NCBI GenBank assembly: GCA_903915035.1
Contig: CAIWRI010000090.1
Coordinates: 1 to 41,514 of the forward strand
Length of the DNA: 41,514 nucleotides
Source of the DNA: an uncultured Nitrosomonadales bacterium
GTDB lineage: Bacteria > Pseudomonadota > Gammaproteobacteria > Burkholderiales > Gallionellaceae
Direction of reading: 5' to 3'
Position numbers and translations under genes: made by a program. A model generated the notes under the pieces. That model ran no database searches. It was not told the DNA's origin and worked only from the letters and a program-made list of their open reading frames with translations. Each line of letters opens with the position of its first letter. The first letter of the stretch is position 1. This document shows, in pieces, positions 9,571 to 18,112 of the stretch.

Positions 9571-9792
9571 TTAACCGTGTTCACAGCGAGCAATGAACGA
9601 TGACAGGCGAATTTCCAGTGCGCCGGCTAGTTTCGCGAGGGTAATCAAGGACGGAATAGCGTGTCCCCGCTCCACTTCACCAAGATAGGAGCGATTGAGA
9701 TCGGCACGTTCAGCCAACTGTTCCTGCGACCAGCCGCGCTCTTCACGCAACTGCCGCAAAACCTGCGAAAAATGTACTACTGAGGCATTCAT
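9571..9792 (-). CDS. XRE-family transcriptional regulator
   Basis: A 73-residue single-domain helix-turn-helix protein of the Cro/cI (XRE) type. The HTH lies at about residues 10-62, with the diagnostic LREERGWSQEQLAERADLNRS and GHAIPSLITLAKLAGAL segments. No sensor domain is attached. Its start overlaps the stop of the serine acetyltransferase gene by four bases (ATGA), so it is translationally coupled into the sulfur operon. It may control the operon or the shell-cargo pair through the spacer just downstream. The effector is unknown. Confidence 0.9.
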   Translation of the reverse strand: MNASVVHFSQVLRQLREERGWSQEQLAERADLNRSYLGEVERGHAIPSLITLAKLAGALEIRLSSFIARCEHG

Positions 9793-10736
9793 GACAGTTC
9801 TGCTCTGGGCAATTCATGCTGTGAATTAGCTTGCGTAATCACGCTGCAGGGAGGCACCGAGCGGGTGAGCCAGACATTCCCGCCGATAGACGAGTTTCGC
9901 CCGATGGTGATGCGTCCCAGTATGGTAGCGCCTGCATAGATGATTACATCGTCTTCCAGTATCGGATGGCGCGGCTGACCTTTTTCCAGCGCACCGTCCT
10001 CAAGAATATTGAAGCGTTTAGCGCCCAGCGTCACGGCCTGATACAGCCGTACCCGTTCGCCGATAATCGCAGTTTCGCCAATGACTACGCCGGTACCGTG
10101 ATCGACAAAAAATCCTGAACCGATAACCGCGCCCGGATGAATATCGATGCCGGTAGCGGAATGTGCGAGTTCAGCGATGATGCGTGCGATCATGGGTACG
10201 CCCAGACGATACAGTTGATGGGCGATACGGTGATGAATGACAGCCTGCGCGCCCGGATAGCACAGCAAAATTTCGTCCACATTTTGTGCTGCCGGATCAC
10301 CGTGATAAGCCGCGCGTACATCGGTATCCAGCATGCTGCGCACATCAGGCAGTGCGGCGGCAAAGGTACGCACAATATGCTCCGCGCGTGCCTCAACGCC
10401 AACGACTGCATCATGCTCTGCCAGTCGCGCGGTGTAGTTTAATTCCAGTAATACCTGCTGATGCAAGGCATGCAGGGCGGAATCGAGCGTGTGCGCGACA
10501 TAAAAGTCCTCACTTTCCTGACGCAGGTCGGGCGGCCCCAGTCGCATCGGGAATAAGGCGCCGCGCAAGCTATTCATAATCTCGTGCACCGGGCCGGAAG
10601 CCGGCAATTCCCGTCCGCCGCATTCATGGTTGCGTGCGCAGGACTCACGCCAGTTGCGGCGAACTTCGCGCAAGCGGGCCGTCACCTGGTCCAGCCCCCA
10701 ATTCGGTTGCAAGTCCTGTACGGCCCGAAGACTCAT
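9789..10736 (-). CDS. cysE: Serine O-acetyltransferase (EpsC/CysE type)
   Basis: A 315-residue enzyme making O-acetylserine from serine and acetyl-CoA, the first step of cysteine synthesis. The C-terminal third is a left-handed beta-helix of hexapeptide repeats, seen in [41 protein letters not shown] and the late [16 protein letters not shown]. The catalytic His/Asp pair lies in the IDIHPGA and FVDHGTG segments. The long N-terminal region is typical of the EpsC group. Start and stop overlap both neighbours by four bases, so the gene is tightly coupled to cysK and the XRE regulator. It would supply CysK directly and thus the encapsulated desulfurase. Confidence 0.93.
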   Translation of the reverse strand: MSLRAVQDLQPNWGLDQVTARLREVRRNWRESCARNHECGGRELPASGPVHEIMNSLRGALFPMRLGPPDLRQESEDFYVAHTLDSALHALHQQVLLELNYTARLAEHDAVVGVEARAEHIVRTFAAALPDVRSMLDTDVRAAYHGDPAAQNVDEILLCYPGAQAVIHHRIAHQLYRLGVPMIARIIAELAHSATGIDIHPGAVIGSGFFVDHGTGVVIGETAIIGERVRLYQAVTLGAKRFNILEDGALEKGQPRHPILEDDVIIYAGATILGRITIGRNSSIGGNVWLTRSVPPCSVITQANSQHELPRAELS

Positions 10737-11707
10737 ATCGCCAGACCCGCCGCGTCAAACAGACCTTCAAACAGGACAGAACTTAAATAGCGCTCAGCCG
10801 AATCCGGCAGTATCACGACTATCGTCTTACCTTCATTCTCCGGGCGCTGTGCCAGACGTGCGGCGACAGCAACCGCAGCACCGCAGGAGATACCTGCAAG
10901 TATGCCTTCTTCTCGCGCAAGACGGCGTGCATACAACACGGCATCCTCGTTGCTTACCTGTTCGATGTCATCCACCAGCTCAAGATCCAGATTCGCAGGG
11001 ATAAATCCGGCTCCGATACCCTGTATCTTGTGCGGTCCGGGTTGCAAAGGCAGCCCTGCACGATGCTGGGTCAAAACGGGACTGGTCGAAGGTTCAACCG
11101 CGACCGTTTGAATTTGCTTGCCACGGATCTTTTTAAAATAACGCGAAACACCGGTAATCGTGCCACCGGTACCTACCCCGGATACAAAGATATCGACATT
11201 TCCATCAGTGTCGTTCCAGATTTCAGGACCGGTCGTCGCTTCGTGTATCGCCGGATTAGCCGGGTTTTCGAATTGTTGCAACAGCAGATATTTTGCATCG
11301 GATTCAGCGATTTCACGTGCGCGGGCGATCGCGCCGTTCATGCCCTTTGCGCCTTCGGTGAGCACCAGCTTTGCCCCCAGTGCAGCCAGCAGCTTGCGCC
11401 GTTCAATACTCATCGTGTCCGGCATGGTCAGCGTCAAGGGAATACCGCGCGCTGCCGCGACAAAGGCCAAGGCAATGCCGGTATTGCCGCTGGTAGGCTC
11501 AACCAGTTCACGACCCGGCGTCAGTAAACCGCGTGCTTCGGCATCGTTAATCATCGCCGCACCAATGCGGCACTTGACTGAATAGGCCGGATTACGACCC
11601 TCTATTTTGGCCAGCACAGTGGCCTTCGCGCCGTCGATGACGCGATTTAAGCGAACCAGCGGTGTATTGCCGATGGAGAGTGAATTATCTGCAAACCAAT
11701 GTGACAT
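10733..11707 (-). CDS. cysK: Cysteine synthase A (O-acetylserine sulfhydrylase)
   Basis: A 324-residue PLP enzyme that joins O-acetylserine and sulfide to cysteine. The PLP lysine is Lys45 in [11 protein letters not shown]; the substrate loop TSGNTG is at 72-77 and the phosphate-binding [10 protein letters not shown] follows. Length and all family motifs are intact. CAGGAG precedes the ATG at 11707. The gene lies 22 bases after the rhodanese gene and overlaps cysE by four bases. Its product could form the classical cysteine synthase complex with the CysE next door. Confidence 0.95.
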   Translation of the reverse strand: MSHWFADNSLSIGNTPLVRLNRVIDGAKATVLAKIEGRNPAYSVKCRIGAAMINDAEARGLLTPGRELVEPTSGNTGIALAFVAAARGIPLTLTMPDTMSIERRKLLAALGAKLVLTEGAKGMNGAIARAREIAESDAKYLLLQQFENPANPAIHEATTGPEIWNDTDGNVDIFVSGVGTGGTITGVSRYFKKIRGKQIQTVAVEPSTSPVLTQHRAGLPLQPGPHKIQGIGAGFIPANLDLELVDDIEQVSNEDAVLYARRLAREEGILAGISCGAAVAVAARLAQRPENEGKTIVVILPDSAERYLSSVLFEGLFDAAGLAI

Positions 11708-11729
11708 GAGAGACTCCTGAATAAATATA

Positions 11730-12203
11730 TTAGTTGTATGCTACGGGCAGGTCGTGATTGAGCCAGCCCGAGCCTGGCTTTCCATCGCCCTCAAAGCCTT
11801 CCAGTATGTTAAATATGTTTGAAAAACCTGAGAGCGTAAGCGCTTCTGCCGCAGCCACCGAGCGTTTACCGCTGCGGCAAAGAAGCAGAACGATGTTATC
11901 ATTTTTGCTGATCAGTTTGAGCTGGCTAATGAAGTGCGGATTTTTCTCCATCTGCGGGCCGGATAACCATTCCACATGCGCGGTATCTTGCACATAGCCT
12001 ACCCGTTGCAACTCAGCATAGGTTCTTACATCGACAATCTCGGCGGCGCCTGCGGAAAAAAGCGCCCATGCTTGCCGGGGCGTCACATCACCGGCATAGC
12101 TCAGACCGTCGATTTCGGCGTTTTTTCTGACTGTCTCTAACAGATTTTCAAACTGAGTGAAAATTTCAGATGCATTCTGAATTCGGGCAAGGGTGGCAGA
12201 CAT
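11730..12203 (-). CDS. Rhodanese-like sulfurtransferase
   Basis: A 157-residue single rhodanese domain that carries sulfane sulfur as a cysteine persulfide. The active loop is CRSGKRS with Cys109, preceded by [11 protein letters not shown] and VEWLSGPQM. No signal peptide, so it is cytosolic. As the first gene of the sulfur operon, behind GAGGAAG, it could accept or deliver sulfur for the encapsulated desulfurase. Rhodaneses are common partners in family 2A encapsulin loci. Confidence 0.92.
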   Translation of the reverse strand: MSATLARIQNASEIFTQFENLLETVRKNAEIDGLSYAGDVTPRQAWALFSAGAAEIVDVRTYAELQRVGYVQDTAHVEWLSGPQMEKNPHFISQLKLISKNDNIVLLLCRSGKRSVAAAEALTLSGFSNIFNILEGFEGDGKPGSGWLNHDLPVAYN

Positions 12204-12414
12204 TAAACTTCCTCATATAAATGCAAGTGCTGCGAATAACAGCGAGTTGCGATGAAGTTGCATCTTATGCGCTTAGTCTTGGCTTAAAAACCAATAAAAA
12301 ACGCTATGTTTAGCAGAATAATGAATATAGGGAGTTAGAACGGGGACGAAAACCAGGATGTGCGAGCTGGGCGCACGAGTTAAGCGCCCAGGCAATTAAC
12401 TGAAAAGGAGCGGA
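12204..12414 (-). promoter_or_regulatory. Leader/promoter region of the sulfur operon
   Basis: A 211-base AT-rich gap upstream of the rhodanese gene that must hold the operon promoter. It contains TAGCAGAATA at 12311-12320, repeated (opposite orientation relative to transcription) before the encapsulin gene. Exact -35/-10 boxes are not clear. A GC-rich stretch at 12355-12395 next to the cytochrome c' stop may be part of that gene's termination signal. Confidence 0.45.
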
Positions 12415-12879
12415 TTATTCCTTGCTACGGAATTGATCGTGGCAATTTTTGCAAGTCTCGCCGAGTTTACCAAACTGAGCCTTGATAGCATCTTTATCGC
12501 CGGAGGCCGCTACTTTAGCCAGCTCGTTAGCTTCCTTGTTGAAGGCGATAGCCAGTTTTTTGACGTCTTCCGGCTTTTCAAAGAACTCCGCTTTCAGGCG
12601 GGTCTTTTTCCATCCGGTGGCCTGATCGGTACCCGGGCCAAACAGCGCGCCCAGTCCTGAATTGGCCACAGCGGCGATGGCATTGGCTGCGGCGACAACC
12701 TGTTCCTTGTTATAAGTTTCAGGATGATCAATGACCTGGCTTTTGATTTTTGTCGTGTTCCATGCGGCGAACGAGTACGCGGATTGACGGAATTTAACCT
12801 GCTGGTCTTCTGCTTGTCCGGCCATAGCCGACACAGTGACAGCGCCCAACACCAACGCTAAAACTAATTTTAACTTCAT
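12415..12879 (-). CDS. Cytochrome c' (periplasmic)
   Basis: A 154-residue secreted monoheme cytochrome. A signal peptide (MKLKLVLALVLGAVTVSAMA) is followed by a helical domain and a C-terminal CKNCH heme site at about 143-147, the order expected of the four-helix-bundle c' family. The early RQSAY and LFGPGTD segments also fit. These proteins bind NO or CO and may protect against nitrosative stress; a role in electron transfer is also possible. GAGGAG precedes the ATG by six bases. The cytochrome b561-type gene lies just upstream and may be co-transcribed. Confidence 0.93.
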   Translation of the reverse strand: MKLKLVLALVLGAVTVSAMAGQAEDQQVKFRQSAYSFAAWNTTKIKSQVIDHPETYNKEQVVAAANAIAAVANSGLGALFGPGTDQATGWKKTRLKAEFFEKPEDVKKLAIAFNKEANELAKVAASGDKDAIKAQFGKLGETCKNCHDQFRSKE

Positions 12880-12921
12880 TTACAGCTCCTCTTGGATTAA
12901 AAAAACAACACGGATGAAAAA

Positions 12922-13626
12922 TTAGAAACTGGGTTCTGCTGTTGTCGCAGCCGGTATTGCCGGGGAAGCGGCAAAATAGCTTGCGCCATAATTCACCCCC
13001 CACACAGCGACCACTGCCAGGGTGAGTGCGGCGGCAAAACGGCGTAAGCCGCCACCGGACAATTCGACCGCCTGGGCTTTCGGCACGACTTTTCTGCCGG
13101 TCAACATCGGTATGACCAGATTGTGCTTTTTGATCCGCGCATAATAGACAATCGCTGCCAGATGCAGCGGCACCAGCACAATCAGTGCATCAAAGGCCAG
13201 CGCGTGCCAGCCGCTCAATTTATTGCTCAAATCTTTGCTTATCAGCGTAAACAACGGTCCTTGAAAGGCGATGTCATCATTAGCAAATAAACCAGTCACC
13301 ACCAACGCCGCGAGCGTAGCGAGCAAAGCCAGTGCCGACAACGCGCCCAACGGGTTATGACCTATACCTTGCCACTGGCCTTTCAAGTAAGCGGTAATCC
13401 GCGTCGGCGTCGGAAAGAAGCTGGTGAAGCGCGCATGGGTTGAGCCAATAAAACCCCACACCACCCGAAACACCAGTAAACCAAGCAGCAACAGGCCGAT
13501 ACGTCCATGCCAGTCGATCAGGTTGCCGCCCAATTTACCGCTGACCACAGCGGCAAGCACGGCGGTCGCCATCAACCAATGAAACAATCGCAGCGGTAAA
13601 TCCCAAATTTTAATACTGACAGACAT
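12922..13626 (-). CDS. Cytochrome b561-family membrane protein
   Basis: A 234-residue inner-membrane di-heme b cytochrome of the b561/Ni-Fe-hydrogenase-subunit superfamily. It has at least four membrane helices plus a C-terminal one. Candidate heme ligands are His16 (LFHWL), His40 (DWHGR), His141 (GWHAL) and His155 (PLHLA). It would pass electrons between the quinone pool and periplasmic cytochromes, such as the c' encoded next to it. The ATG at 13626 is chosen because GAGGAG lies six bases upstream; a GTG at 13656 in frame lacks such a site and would include it. Confidence 0.9.
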   Translation of the reverse strand: MSVSIKIWDLPLRLFHWLMATAVLAAVVSGKLGGNLIDWHGRIGLLLLGLLVFRVVWGFIGSTHARFTSFFPTPTRITAYLKGQWQGIGHNPLGALSALALLATLAALVVTGLFANDDIAFQGPLFTLISKDLSNKLSGWHALAFDALIVLVPLHLAAIVYYARIKKHNLVIPMLTGRKVVPKAQAVELSGGGLRRFAAALTLAVVAVWGVNYGASYFAASPAIPAATTAEPSF

Positions 13627-13665
13627 TTTTTTCTCCTCTGTATCGGGTCCGGACACACGCCGGTT

Positions 13666-13845
13666 TTAATGGTTATCCAGGTTTTTGGTTTCATGTACAC
13701 CGGACTTCAAATCCCCCAGCCCTTCCTTAAACCCCCTCAATGCGCTGCCCAAATCGCTGCCTACACCGGCCAGTTTCTTGGTGCCAAAAATCAGTACCAC
13801 GGCCAGCAAAACGATTAACCAGTGTCCAATGCTTAATGAGCCCAT
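13666..13845 (-). CDS. tatA: Sec-independent translocase subunit TatA/E
   Basis: A 59-residue protein with one N-terminal membrane helix, the FGTKKL hinge and an amphipathic helix ([16 protein letters not shown]), the full TatA pattern. The ATG at 13845 is preceded by AAGGAG at seven bases, so the longer in-frame reading from 13956 is rejected. tatB and tatC are not adjacent, so this is a stand-alone copy. The Tat-type leader of the DUF1501 protein at 16649-18094 would be a local substrate. Confidence 0.92.
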   Translation of the reverse strand: MGSLSIGHWLIVLLAVVLIFGTKKLAGVGSDLGSALRGFKEGLGDLKSGVHETKNLDNH

Positions 13846-13942
13846 TTTTATTCTCCTTTTATTTAGCACGCCCCGAAAAGCCGGGTGTTTGCATAGCGAT
13901 GCGACAGGCTGCTCAACAACCCGCCATCTGAATTTTTTTAAA

Positions 13943-14632
13943 TTAATTGGTGGCAAAGCAATACAGCAGCCCTGCCCCGCCTGTTTTCACCAGATTGTCC
14001 TGTCCGCAACCGCGACTGGGGTGTGCCGAATTCCATGAGGTATTTCCGCCGCCGGTGCGATCAAAATGCCCGAGTTGTGTGGAACCGTCGGCAGAACTGA
14101 TGGTGTAATTTTTGCAGGTGTGATCGGCAGCATCCGCATAGGCGCGACCGTCGGGCTGTGATCCGGTGATGATGTCGTGCTGATTAGGCGTATCGCCCGC
14201 ACCCTTTATGTTTTCATTCTTTTCGGTCAGAGCGGTAGTGCGGCTCAGATTGTTACCCAGTCGCGCACTGTCTAGCGTATCGCCATGCAGATCGGCCACA
14301 TTATTGGCAACTTTAATGCTGCGCGCGTTATACCACGGACCCGAACCGATGCGATCACGCGCATTGACCGCGGCTTGACCGTTCACAGCCTGAGTACTGA
14401 GATAGGCGTGCCAGATCCGGTTGCCAGCCCCCGCATCCGTTGCCAGTTTTTGACAATGTGCATCCGCGCCCTGTAACCCGCCCAGATCAGCGCCGTTACC
14501 GATAGCGGTACTGGTAATAAAGAAACCCAGCGGCTGGACGGGCGGTTTCGCCGGTACGGGTGGCGGATCTGCCGCAAAAGCGCTGGATAGATTCAGTAGC
14601 AAGGTGCAAACGATAAAGGTATGTTTTTTCAT
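13943..14632 (-). CDS. Secreted lectin-like protein of unknown function
   Basis: About 229 residues from the ATG at 14632, with a signal peptide ending in SSAFA. A Pro-rich spacer ([13 protein letters not shown]) leads to a globular domain with [45 protein letters not shown] and TCKNYTISS. Domains of this kind are annotated as DUF1554-like or C-type-lectin-like in other proteobacteria; this is recalled from pattern, not searched. Cysteines at HCQKL, TCKNY, RGCGQ and LLYCF could form two disulfides. The ligand is unknown. Confidence 0.75.
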   Translation of the reverse strand: MKKHTFIVCTLLLNLSSAFAADPPPVPAKPPVQPLGFFITSTAIGNGADLGGLQGADAHCQKLATDAGAGNRIWHAYLSTQAVNGQAAVNARDRIGSGPWYNARSIKVANNVADLHGDTLDSARLGNNLSRTTALTEKNENIKGAGDTPNQHDIITGSQPDGRAYADAADHTCKNYTISSADGSTQLGHFDRTGGGNTSWNSAHPSRGCGQDNLVKTGGAGLLYCFATN

Positions 14633-14896
14633 ATTCGATCTTTTCAAGGTTAAAAATTCAAGAAGTCCGCGGCGCGGATAAAGTCGAACGCACCGTCTTT
14701 CGGCTCGTTGCGATCTTGTCATGATTAACAAAGCAATTTTGATGCCAAAAATAAAATAAGTTTTAAAACAACAGGATAGTAAATATACGGGCTGCGAACT
14801 GCTGCTTGCGGTGCAGAGACATGTTGCAAATTCAGCAGCGGTTGAGGATGAGTGAGCGATTTACGGCAGCACTGACAAAAATAAGGAGTGGCAACC
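14633..14896. other. Intergenic region
   Basis: 264 bases between the lectin-like and diheme cytochrome genes. It should hold the promoter of the lectin-like gene. No open frame or terminator stands out. Confidence 0.4.
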
Positions 14897-15559
14897 TTAC
14901 ATTCCGGAAATATAACTTGCCAGTGCCTCGATTTCTTCATCGCTTAAGGCTTTAGCGATACTGTTCATAATGCCGCCAGCGCTGTTGGTGCGAATTTCAG
15001 CCCGCCAGTTGCGCAACTGTTCGCGCAAATAAATCATGTGCTGGCCGCCGATTACCGGATAACTGCCGGTCTCGGCATATTGCCCCCGGCCTGTCTCGCC
15101 ATGGCAGCTTTTGCAGGGCAAAATATTTCTGTTGAAATCGCCCCTTATAAAAAGATCTCTGGCAATCAGACTCGGAATCGCGCCGCTACCGCTCATAGGC
15201 TGGCTGCTGGAAAACCAGGCGGCAATATCGGCACGGTCATCATCGCTAAGACTTTCCGCCATGGCAGTCATCACCGGATGACGACGCGCCCCGCTTTGAA
15301 AATCCTGTAACTGCTTAACGAGGTAATTGGCATATTGTCCGGCAAGCTTGGGGGCTGAAGGAGCCAGGCCCACGCCATTCAGGCCGTGACATTCCTGGCA
15401 ATTTTCACTCTGCACCTTTTGTTTGCCGAACTGCGCATTTCCCGCGCCGATCTCCTGCGCCGCCGACGGCTCAGCAGCGCTTGAGCCAACGGGGGTCGCC
15501 AGCACGCCCAAAACCAGCAGCATGCCAGGCAGCTTGCGCAACAGCGCCGTGCCTACCAA
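14897..15559 (-). CDS. Diheme cytochrome c4-like protein
   Basis: A 220-residue periplasmic cytochrome made of two similar class I c domains. Heme sites are CQECH (54-58) and CKSCH (149-153); distal methionines are likely in HPVMTAMAESL and GGIMNSIAKAL. The start is taken as TTG at 15559, overlapping the stop of the peroxiredoxin gene by seven bases, because only this start includes the positively charged n-region (LLRKL) of the signal peptide. An ATG at 15523 would give a leader without charge. The c4 family carries electrons to terminal oxidases. Confidence 0.9.
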   Translation of the reverse strand: MVGTALLRKLPGMLLVLGVLATPVGSSAAEPSAAQEIGAGNAQFGKQKVQSENCQECHGLNGVGLAPSAPKLAGQYANYLVKQLQDFQSGARRHPVMTAMAESLSDDDRADIAAWFSSSQPMSGSGAIPSLIARDLFIRGDFNRNILPCKSCHGETGRGQYAETGSYPVIGGQHMIYLREQLRNWRAEIRTNSAGGIMNSIAKALSDEEIEALASYISGM

Positions 15560-16140
15560 TTGACGGCCTTTTTGGCATCGGATAGCTGCTGAACAATTTC
15601 AAGTGACTTAGCTACATTCTGAGCCGGCGTGAGCGCACTGAGCGCGGCGGCTATTTTTCCGTCCGGCGTGATGATATAAGTGACGCGTTCGGCAAAACCA
15701 TGATCAATCTCCACACCGCGGGTATCTTTCTTGCCAGGCTGAGCCTCCCGAATCGCAATAGCATACGCTTTGGTAATTTTGCCATCCGCATCGGAAGCAA
15801 CGGCTATTTTACCGGCGCAATAATCGGGATCAGCCGAGAAATCATTCAAGCGGGTGATGCTATCCAGTGAGACGCCAACGACGCGGGCGCCGGCATCGGC
15901 AAATTTAGCGCTGTTATCTGCAAAATTATGCGCTTCGATATTGCATCCGCCCGTGTAAGCAGACGGATAAAAATAGAGTACGACAATGTCTTTACTCAAA
16001 GCGGCTTTGAGTGAAAAATCAATCGTTTTCCCTGCAAGCGATGCCGGTGTTTTGAAGTCCGGAGCTGTATCGCCTTCATGCAAAGCGGCCATGGCTGGCA
16101 GCGCGCCGCACAGCAAAGTCGCCAATAACAATCGTTTCAT
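15553..16140 (-). CDS. Periplasmic peroxiredoxin (AhpC/TSA, BCP-like)
   Basis: A 195-residue thiol peroxidase with a signal peptide ending about PAMA. The peroxidatic cysteine is Cys66 in YPSAYTGGCNIEA; Cys108 may be the resolving partner. The order and spacing resemble the bacterioferritin-comigratory (PrxQ) group. It would reduce peroxides in the periplasm. The gene overlaps the diheme cytochrome c4-like gene, suggesting the two are co-expressed and perhaps linked in electron supply. Confidence 0.9.
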   Translation of the reverse strand: MKRLLLATLLCGALPAMAALHEGDTAPDFKTPASLAGKTIDFSLKAALSKDIVVLYFYPSAYTGGCNIEAHNFADNSAKFADAGARVVGVSLDSITRLNDFSADPDYCAGKIAVASDADGKITKAYAIAIREAQPGKKDTRGVEIDHGFAERVTYIITPDGKIAAALSALTPAQNVAKSLEIVQQLSDAKKAVNW

Positions 16141-16163
16141 GTTGTATCCTTATAAGATATTAC

Positions 16164-16538
16164 TTATTTATCTTTCTTGTAAAGCCGGTGGCAGTCCTTG
16201 CAGGTCTTGGCCATCGTGGTGGCTGACACCGTGGCATTATCGAAATCCTTGACAGCCAGATATTTGATAATCACAGAGCCCAGTTCGCGACTTTTATTTG
16301 ACCAGTCCACCGCATCCTGCGCATTACCCTTTTGCACGTAATAATCAGAAACATCAGCAAACATTTCCATCATTGCCTTGGCATCTTCATTTGCCCCTTT
16401 AGCGTTTTGAATGCCAATATTGGCTGACAGGCTTTTTTGCCGGTCTTCCATACTTTGCATGTAGTCCTCATCAAGGGTGATTGCAGCAACACTGCCGGTT
16501 ATCGTGAGAAAAGCAAAAAACAACATCAATTTACGCAT
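16164..16538 (-). CDS. Small monoheme c-type cytochrome, cytochrome c'-like helical fold
   Basis: About 124 residues with a signal peptide (MRKLMLFFAFLTITGSVAA), a helical body and a single C-terminal CKDCH heme site, followed by a short basic tail. The layout is like cytochrome c' but the sequence is divergent. A start five codons upstream (16553) is possible; neither has a strong ribosome-binding site. It is 23 bases from the peroxiredoxin gene and probably co-transcribed with it. Confidence 0.82.
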   Translation of the reverse strand: MRKLMLFFAFLTITGSVAAITLDEDYMQSMEDRQKSLSANIGIQNAKGANEDAKAMMEMFADVSDYYVQKGNAQDAVDWSNKSRELGSVIIKYLAVKDFDNATVSATTMAKTCKDCHRLYKKDK

Positions 16539-16648
16539 ACGGATAGTACCCATCGAACAACGGTGAATTACGCAGCCCTTATCAGATCAATATAGAAAGT
16601 ATGTACAGCCCGGCGATCGTCAGCTGATCGCCAGTCATCAACAAGTAG

Positions 16649-18094
16649 TTACGCGATCAAATCCTTGATCACTTCGCCATAAACTACGGTAGGACGTTCC
16701 GAGCGACCATCGTGCAGGAAGGTGGTCTTCAGATGGTTAAGCCCCAGCAGTTCGAGTACCGTTGCATGCAGATCGTAGGTATCTACCGTCTTGCCGACCG
16801 ACTGCACACCGATCTCATCCGTCGCGCCAAAGGTTGTGCCTGCGCGGGAACCGCCACCTGCCATCCACTGCGTGTAACCCCAGGGATTATGGTCGCGACC
16901 GTCACCGCTTTCTCCCCAGGGTGTGCGACCGAACTCGGACGTCCACACCACCAGGGTCGTTTCCAGTAAACCGCGTTCCTTCAAATCGGCGAGCAGAGCA
17001 GCAATCGGCTTGTCGACCATTCTTGCATTTTTGCTGTGGTTATCTTCCAGCTTGCTGTGCGCATCCCAGTTTCTGAATTCGCCATCGGGCACAGCCGGGC
17101 CTGAGACCACCTGAATGAAACGCACACCGCGTTCTGTCAGACGACGGGCACGCAGCAGCACCGTTCCATAAGTGCGGGTCGTTTCGTCGTTCAGTCCGTA
17201 AGCCTCCTTGGTAGCCTCAGTTTCCTTGGACAGATCAACAGCTTCCGGTGCGGACGCCTGCATGCGGTCAGCCAGTTCATAGGAGCGGATGCGCGCTTGC
17301 AGTTCAGAATCTTCAGGATAGCGGGATGACCCTTTTTGATTCAATTTATTGAGTAAATCCAGCGAATTGCGTTGCTCGATTTGCGCCATCGCGCCGGGGC
17401 GCTTCAGATTCAGAATTGGAGAATCTCCGGGACGGAAGGCAACCCCTTGATAAACGGCTGGCAAAAAGCCTGAACTCCAGTTTACCGAGCCCGCGCGCGG
17501 TTCCTTGTCATCGTTATAAAGCACGACGTAGGAAGGCAAATCCCGGTTGGCGGAACCTAGCGCAAAATTTACCCAGGCACCCAGCGATGGCCGTCCCGGA
17601 TTGACGTCACCGGTATTGAGCTTAAGGATCGAAATATCGTGGGTCGCACCAACGGTCACACTGGATTTGATAAAAGCCAGCTTATCCGCGTGCTGCGCCA
17701 GATTGGGCAGCAGGTCGGAAAAGTAAGCGCCACTCTCACCGTATTGCTTAAAGCTGCGTTTTGGCGACACAAACAGCTTGGTAATCCCGCCTTGCGTGCT
17801 GGTCTTGATGCCCTTCAGGAAAGACTCGGGGATAGGCTTGCCAGCCAGCTTCACCAGCTCAGGCTTGTAGTCATATAAATCCAGCGTGCTGGGCGCGCCG
17901 TCCATATGCAACCAGATGACGGTTTTGGCTTTTGCCGCGAATTGCGGGTTTTTGGGTGCCAGCGGGTCTAGCAGTTCAGCTGCTGAGGCCGCTGAAAAAA
18001 ATCCGCCGCCGGGCAGGAAACCGCTCAATGCAGCACCGCCCAGACCTACACCGGCTCTTAGTAAGAAGTCTCTACGTGATTGATTGTACATCAT
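16649..18094 (-). CDS. DUF1501 (sulfatase-like fold) protein with Tat signal
   Basis: A 481-residue exported protein. The leader has the twin-arginine motif QSRRDFLLRAGVGLGG. The body matches the DUF1501 family, an alkaline-phosphatase/sulfatase-like fold, in TVIWLHMDGAPSTLDLYDYKPEL, ATHDISILKLNTGD, VVWTSEFGRTPWGESGDGRDHNPWGY and VQSVGKTVDTYDLHATVLELLGL. The Asp/His residues in these segments look metal-binding. It lies 18 bases from a DUF1549/DUF1553 gene, the constant pairing seen in planctomycetes and related bacteria. Function is unknown; polysaccharide or sulfate-ester processing has been guessed from the fold. Confidence 0.93.
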   Translation of the reverse strand: MMYNQSRRDFLLRAGVGLGGAALSGFLPGGGFFSAASAAELLDPLAPKNPQFAAKAKTVIWLHMDGAPSTLDLYDYKPELVKLAGKPIPESFLKGIKTSTQGGITKLFVSPKRSFKQYGESGAYFSDLLPNLAQHADKLAFIKSSVTVGATHDISILKLNTGDVNPGRPSLGAWVNFALGSANRDLPSYVVLYNDDKEPRAGSVNWSSGFLPAVYQGVAFRPGDSPILNLKRPGAMAQIEQRNSLDLLNKLNQKGSSRYPEDSELQARIRSYELADRMQASAPEAVDLSKETEATKEAYGLNDETTRTYGTVLLRARRLTERGVRFIQVVSGPAVPDGEFRNWDAHSKLEDNHSKNARMVDKPIAALLADLKERGLLETTLVVWTSEFGRTPWGESGDGRDHNPWGYTQWMAGGGSRAGTTFGATDEIGVQSVGKTVDTYDLHATVLELLGLNHLKTTFLHDGRSERPTVVYGEVIKDLIA

Positions 18095-18112
18095 ATTTTC
18101 CTTTGTATTTAG

